Assembly: GCA_001247695.2 (NCBI GenBank)
Contig: LGRX02027006.1
Span: forward strand, 1-38,309
Length of the DNA stretch: 38,309 nucleotides
DNA from: Cymbomonas tetramitiformis
Lineage: Eukaryota; Chlorophyta; Pyramimonadophyceae; Pyramimonadales; Pyramimonadaceae
Direction: 5' to 3'
Shown one piece after another: positions 35,206 through 38,309 of this stretch. Each line of letters starts with the position of its first letter. Position 1 is the stretch's first letter. The translations under genes and the position numbers were made by a program. Under the pieces are notes generated by a model that had not been told where the DNA came from, searched no databases, and saw nothing but the letters and a program-made list of their open reading frames with translations.

Positions 35206-37167
35206 CAGGCAGAGCACACAAACCACACGGTCGAACGCATGTTGCGCGCGTATGTCGACGCCAACCAGCACGATTGGGATTTGTGGTGTACCCCGGTCGA
35301 GTACGCCATTAATGACTCTCGTTCCGCCGTCACGGGCTTCACCCCTTTTGAGCTGACGTATGGTCACGCTCCGGCCTCTCAGCTGGACTTCTTCGTGGAG
35401 GCAGCACTTGCATCACGGAGAGGCCGAGCTAAGGGGGGGAGGGGCGCAACAGTAAAAAAGGGTACAGCCCACGAGACAGCCCGCCAATTTGTTCGCCAGT
35501 TGCAGCTCGCTAGGGAGAAGCTGCTCTTAGCTCAGCAGCAACAGATCGCCCAGTACGACGCGCGTCACAAGTCCAGGAGTTACGCAGTAGTCGATGAGGT
35601 TTGGGTGGATGCCACGCACCTCACCCAGCCGGGCGACCGCGGGTTGCACAAGAAATTGCTTAAGAAGCGCCTCGGGCCCCTTCGGGTGCTGGATGTCTTT
35701 CACAGCGACAGGCAGATGGCCCTTCCCGCGAGCGATAGAGGCGCACCGTCGGCCTATAGGTTGCAGACGCCTAAGCAGTGGAAAGTGCACGATGTGTTTA
35801 CCGTGGACCGGCTTTCGCCAGTAGAGTCGGGCAGCCGCTTCGTTGAGAGAGCTAAGGAGATTCCCCCTCCTCCGTTGGACGTCAGCGGGCGCAAGGAAAC
35901 CCACGTCGAGAGGGTGGAGCGTTCGCGCACGCGCCAGCGCCAGGGCAGGAGGTGGACAGAGTACCTGGTCAAGTGGACAGGAATGCCCCGCGGTGAGAAC
36001 GAGTGGAAGACCCGAGAGGATCTGGAGTGGGACGGAGCCGGCAGGCCCGGTGTTCCCAACCGAGCGTTGTTGGAGTTTGAGAGGATCGAGGCTAAGAGAG
36101 TGGAGCGAGAGAAGCTTAGGGTCCGTAAGAGACGCGACGAGTCCGCAGGAGCGGTATGGACCACGATATCGGAGGAGCTCAAGGTAGACGGAGCAATGCC
36201 ATGGGTGCCAGAGGAGAGGTTTGATGAAGAAGTAGGAACTTTCGCGAGAGTATCTGCTCAGAGCACCCTGCCGCCAGTCAACGGAGCCGCAGCACTTGAG
36301 AAGGAGCCAGTCGGCCAGTCTAAGATTCTCGTATTGTTTTGTGGGACCGGGTCAGTCGAGAGGCAGTTCACTAAGCAATTTCCCAACAGCGAAGTAGTTG
36401 CCGTAGACATTCAGCCCAAGTGGGGCCCCACACATTGCAAGGATATCATGCGATGGGACTACCGACAGTTCAGACCAGGACACTTCGACGTAGTCTGGGC
36501 TAGCCCACCTTGCACAGAGTACAGCCAAGCGAAGACGGTAGGCATCCGAGATTTGCGTGCTGCGGACAGGCGGGTTCGTAGGACATTGGAGATCATCCGG
36601 TACTTGAGGCCCGAAGCATACTTCATTGAGAACCCGAGGGGAAGAGAGCCCCACGGGTTGCACACGCGTCGCTGCATGAGCAATCTACCAGCTCCGCACC
36701 TCGTCACGTACTGCAAATACGGGACCGCATACAAGAAGCCCACGCACATCTGGACCAACGTTCCGTTGCGCACACCCTTGCGAGTGTGCGATTCCGATAC
36801 GCCTTGCGAGTTCTTCCGGCAGCACGGTAGGCACGAGAAAGTAGCGCAAGGAGGGCGCGCGATGAGAGCCGGAGGTGTGTTTGCGAAGGGCATGGGAGCG
36901 CGAGAGAATTTGTATAGGATTCCGTCAGCACTGTTAAAACAGCTTTTCCACAACCTGACCCTACATGAAGAGGTGCATGCGTTCCTGTCTGAACTGCTTG
37001 TCAGGGAGGATCTGAGCGAGATGAGCGTTTTAGTCCAGTCAGCTGTTGTTGAGAGTGACCCGCCCGAGTTTGAGCCGGAACCGATAGCGTTAGCGGGAGT
37101 GCGAGCGGAGGTGACGATCATACCTGAGGGCGGATGGGAATCTGACGCGAGTGGTCTTAGCGATTGA
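35206..37167 (+). CDS. Integrase C-terminus, chromodomain and C5-cytosine DNA methyltransferase
   Basis: The frame is open from 35170; authentic sequence starts near 35206 with the integrase Glu helix. A GPY/F-like integrase tail (about 35580-35830, GPLRVLDV … VHDVFTVDRLSPVES) leads to a chromodomain (about 35881-36085: VERVERSRTRQ, EYLVKWTGMPRGENEWKT). Chromodomains bind methylated histone tails and steer integration. After a linker, about 36319-36860 has C5-methyltransferase motifs in order: motif I LFCGTGSVE, a VDI acidic residue, motif IV WASPPCTEYS with catalytic Cys at 36511-36513, and motif VI ENPRG at 36628-36642, then KPTHIWTN. The pattern matches the compact C5 methyltransferases of phages and large algal viruses rather than eukaryotic DNMT1/3, and the target-recognition region is short. 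All visible catalytic residues are intact. Fusion of this domain behind a chromovirus integrase is highly unusual. Confidence 0.85.
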   Translation, partial: QAEHTNHTVERMLRAYVDANQHDWDLWCTPVEYAINDSRSAVTGFTPFELTYGHAPASQLDFFVEAALASRRGRAKGGRGATVKKGTAHETARQFVRQLQLAREKLLLAQQQQIAQYDARHKSRSYAVVDEVWVDATHLTQPGDRGLHKKLLKKRLGPLRVLDVFHSDRQMALPASDRGAPSAYRLQTPKQWKVHDVFTVDRLSPVESGSRFVERAKEIPPPPLDVSGRKETHVERVERSRTRQRQGRRWTEYLVKWTGMPRGENEWKTREDLEWDGAGRPGVPNRALLEFERIEAKRVEREKLRVRKRRDESAGAVWTTISEELKVDGAMPWVPEERFDEEVGTFARVSAQSTLPPVNGAAALEKEPVGQSKILVLFCGTGSVERQFTKQFPNSEVVAVDIQPKWGPTHCKDIMRWDYRQFRPGHFDVVWASPPCTEYSQAKTVGIRDLRAADRRVRRTLEIIRYLRPEAYFIENPRGREPHGLHTRRCMSNLPAPHLVTYCKYGTAYKKPTHIWTNVPLRTPLRVCDSDTPCEFFRQHGRHEKVAQGGRAMRAGGVFAKGMGARENLYRIPSALLKQLFHNLTLHEEVHAFLSELLVREDLSEMSVLVQSAVVESDPPEFEPEPIALAGVRAEVTIIPEGGWESDASGLSD

Positions 37168-37189
37168 GAGCGTTGGGGAGCGTCGGGAA

Positions 37190-37510
37190 GAGCGGTAGCT
37201 CCAGCCTTGGCGAGACCAGGCGGCAGGTGAGAACCTGGGTAATCCATCCGAGAGAGCAGTGGCTCTAGCCTCGGCACAGCCAGGCAACAGGTGGAAATCT
37301 GTATAATCCATTTGAGCAGTGGCTCTAGCCTCGGTATGACCAGGCAGCAGGTGAGAACCTGGATAATCTATCCAACCGAGCAGTGGCTCTAGCCTCGGCG
37401 CGACCAGGCAACAGGTGGAAATCTGTATAATCCATTTCACGAGAGCATTGGCTCCGGACCTGGCACGACCGGGCAGCAGTTGGAGATCTGGGTAAAAGCT
37501 CTAGCACTCC
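37190..37510 (+). repeat. Tandem repeat in the element tail, five copies of about 62 bp
   Basis: Copies begin near 37190, 37259, 37319, 37383 and 37448. They share GTGGCTCTAGCCTCGG, GACCAGGCA, CAGGTG and GAATCTGTATAATCC-like blocks, with alternating variants (GAGAACCTGG and GGAAATCTG). Non-coding, between the methyltransferase stop and the polypurine tract. Confidence 0.8.
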
Positions 37511-37886
37511 GAGGAGGCGGTGAAGGTTTAAAACCTTTCCTCCGGGCCGGCATCCCGAGAACTGTCAGGTAATTGGCAAACCTATTGTCATCACCTGTAA
37601 GTGTACCGTGTTGGAAGGTTTGAAACCTTGAGCGTGGTAATGGATGTGAGACCTCGAGCCTTGGGGGAGCCTGGTAGTGCAGATGGCAGACCGGTGAGAG
37701 GCCGACCCTTGTGCTTAAGAGGTTGATCTCCTTATTGCGGTGTGTCTTGGGAAGTGTAATGTCATCCCAGACAACAGGCGGCTGAGACTGTATAATCATC
37801 CTGAGCAACAGTAGAAGATCTGTATAAAAACTTTACTGGTCCGACGTGGTCAGCGTGGACATGACCTTCCCTAAGGGGGGGGGAGT
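37511..37886 (+). other. 3' untranslated region and polypurine tract
   Basis: Non-coding. AAGGGGGGGGGAG at 37873-37885, one base before the LTR, is the polypurine tract priming plus-strand synthesis. Confidence 0.7.
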
Positions 37887-38309
37887 TGTGCTAGGAGGCA
37901 AGCACAAGAGCAAGAAAAACGGCTAAGTACAAAACGCAAGAGTACTCAGTACGGAGTACAGTAGGACCGATCAGAATGATGTTGATGTGAGGTGCCTAGC
38001 CTGTTGTACGGAGTACTCAGTACAGTTGAGTTATGGAAAGAGTTCCTGAATGCATAAGAACTCTAAGTGTAACCCGTTTCGGAGATGAGAACTGAACTGA
38101 GAATTGTAACATAAAAGTAAAGAGCCGTAACTGCTGTATATTGTGTATTGAAAGCATGCACTGAAAGCAAAAGCATAACTATATAGATTTACGAAACCGA
38201 AGTCTTATAGTTGACCAAGCGTAATCATACCTCGTGCGGTCGTTTAATAAGTGTAGATGGAATAAGTCCGAAACCGTAAAGAAGAGAAGAAGCAAGAGTG
38301 TAGACTCCT
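37887..38309 (+). repeat. 3' LTR (423 of about 426 bp, cut by the window edge)
   Basis: Begins TGTGCTAGGAGG and runs to GTAGACTCCT; the final ACA and any target duplication fall outside. About ten differences from the 5' LTR, including TATAAAA/TACAAAA and a shifted GG/GA region. Confidence 0.88.

Larger units (their letters stand above)
23723..38309 (+). mobile_element. Ty3/gypsy chromodomain retrotransposon with two DNA methyltransferases (about 14.6 kb)
   Basis: 5' LTR 23723-24148, leader, ORF1, Gag, Pol (protease, RT, RNase H, Dam-like methyltransferase), integrase, chromodomain, C5 methyltransferase, a tandem-repeat tail, polypurine tract and 3' LTR from 37887. The window ends three bases before the expected LTR terminus. 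RT before integrase is the Ty3/gypsy order, and the chromodomain places it with chromoviruses (Metaviridae). It is about two to three times the usual gypsy length. LTR divergence of roughly 2% by eye and three frame breaks in integrase suggest a moderately old, non-autonomous copy. Codon use is GC-rich relative to the flanks. Confidence 0.92.

Overview
This is eukaryotic nuclear DNA. It has spliced genes, several classes of LTR retrotransposon, a probable hAT-type miniature transposon, microsatellites and minisatellites, and no operons or Shine-Dalgarno-led gene strings. The species cannot be fixed from the sequence. Short introns (about 125-190 bp), sparse genes and a chromodomain (chromovirus-type) Ty3/gypsy element with phage- or algal-virus-like methyltransferases would fit an alga or another protist, but that is inference.

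Layout. 1-1121: minus-strand LTR with its primer-binding site and leader, belonging to an element that runs off the left edge. 1122-2059 and 5637-5680: a two-unit satellite array. 2065-5631: a complete gag-only LTR element inserted in that array, flanked by AGACA duplications. 5928-6206: a hAT-like MITE with a perfect 15-bp TIR and 8-bp target duplication. 6215-6930: a roughly 30-bp minisatellite. 7237-8192: minus-strand LTR plus leader of a relative of the big element further right. 8193-10175: AT-rich DNA with one exon-like block. 10181-13463: a second gag-only LTR element on the minus strand, with apparently identical LTRs and TACCG duplications. 14093-15298: a three-exon dual-specificity phosphatase gene, the clearest host gene. 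16071-16734: a solo LTR (TTATT duplications) of the family seen at the left edge. 17406-18760: a hypothetical spliced gene and an extra exon-like block. 19398-20876: two intronless unknown ORFs of different base composition. 21637-22241: an acidic ORF with an internal stop.

23723-38309: a Ty3/gypsy element of about 14.6 kb that fills the right 40% of the window; the window stops three bases before its 3' LTR should end. Its ORFs encode, in order: an Arg/Ser-rich ORF1 with Trp-centred helical repeats, a Gag with a long coiled coil and a CCHC knuckle, a Pol with protease, reverse transcriptase and RNase H followed directly by a Dam-like N6-adenine methyltransferase domain, then integrase, chromodomain and a C5-cytosine methyltransferase domain.

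The candidate new system is this last element: a retrotransposon with two different DNA methyltransferase chemistries plus a chromatin reader. Its integrase reading frame is broken at three places, so this copy is probably not autonomous, although both methyltransferase domains are open. The two gag-only elements form a second notable group: they share a zinc-binding motif, a C-terminal hydrophobic stretch, and the same LTR start and polypurine tract, yet lack protease, RT and integrase.
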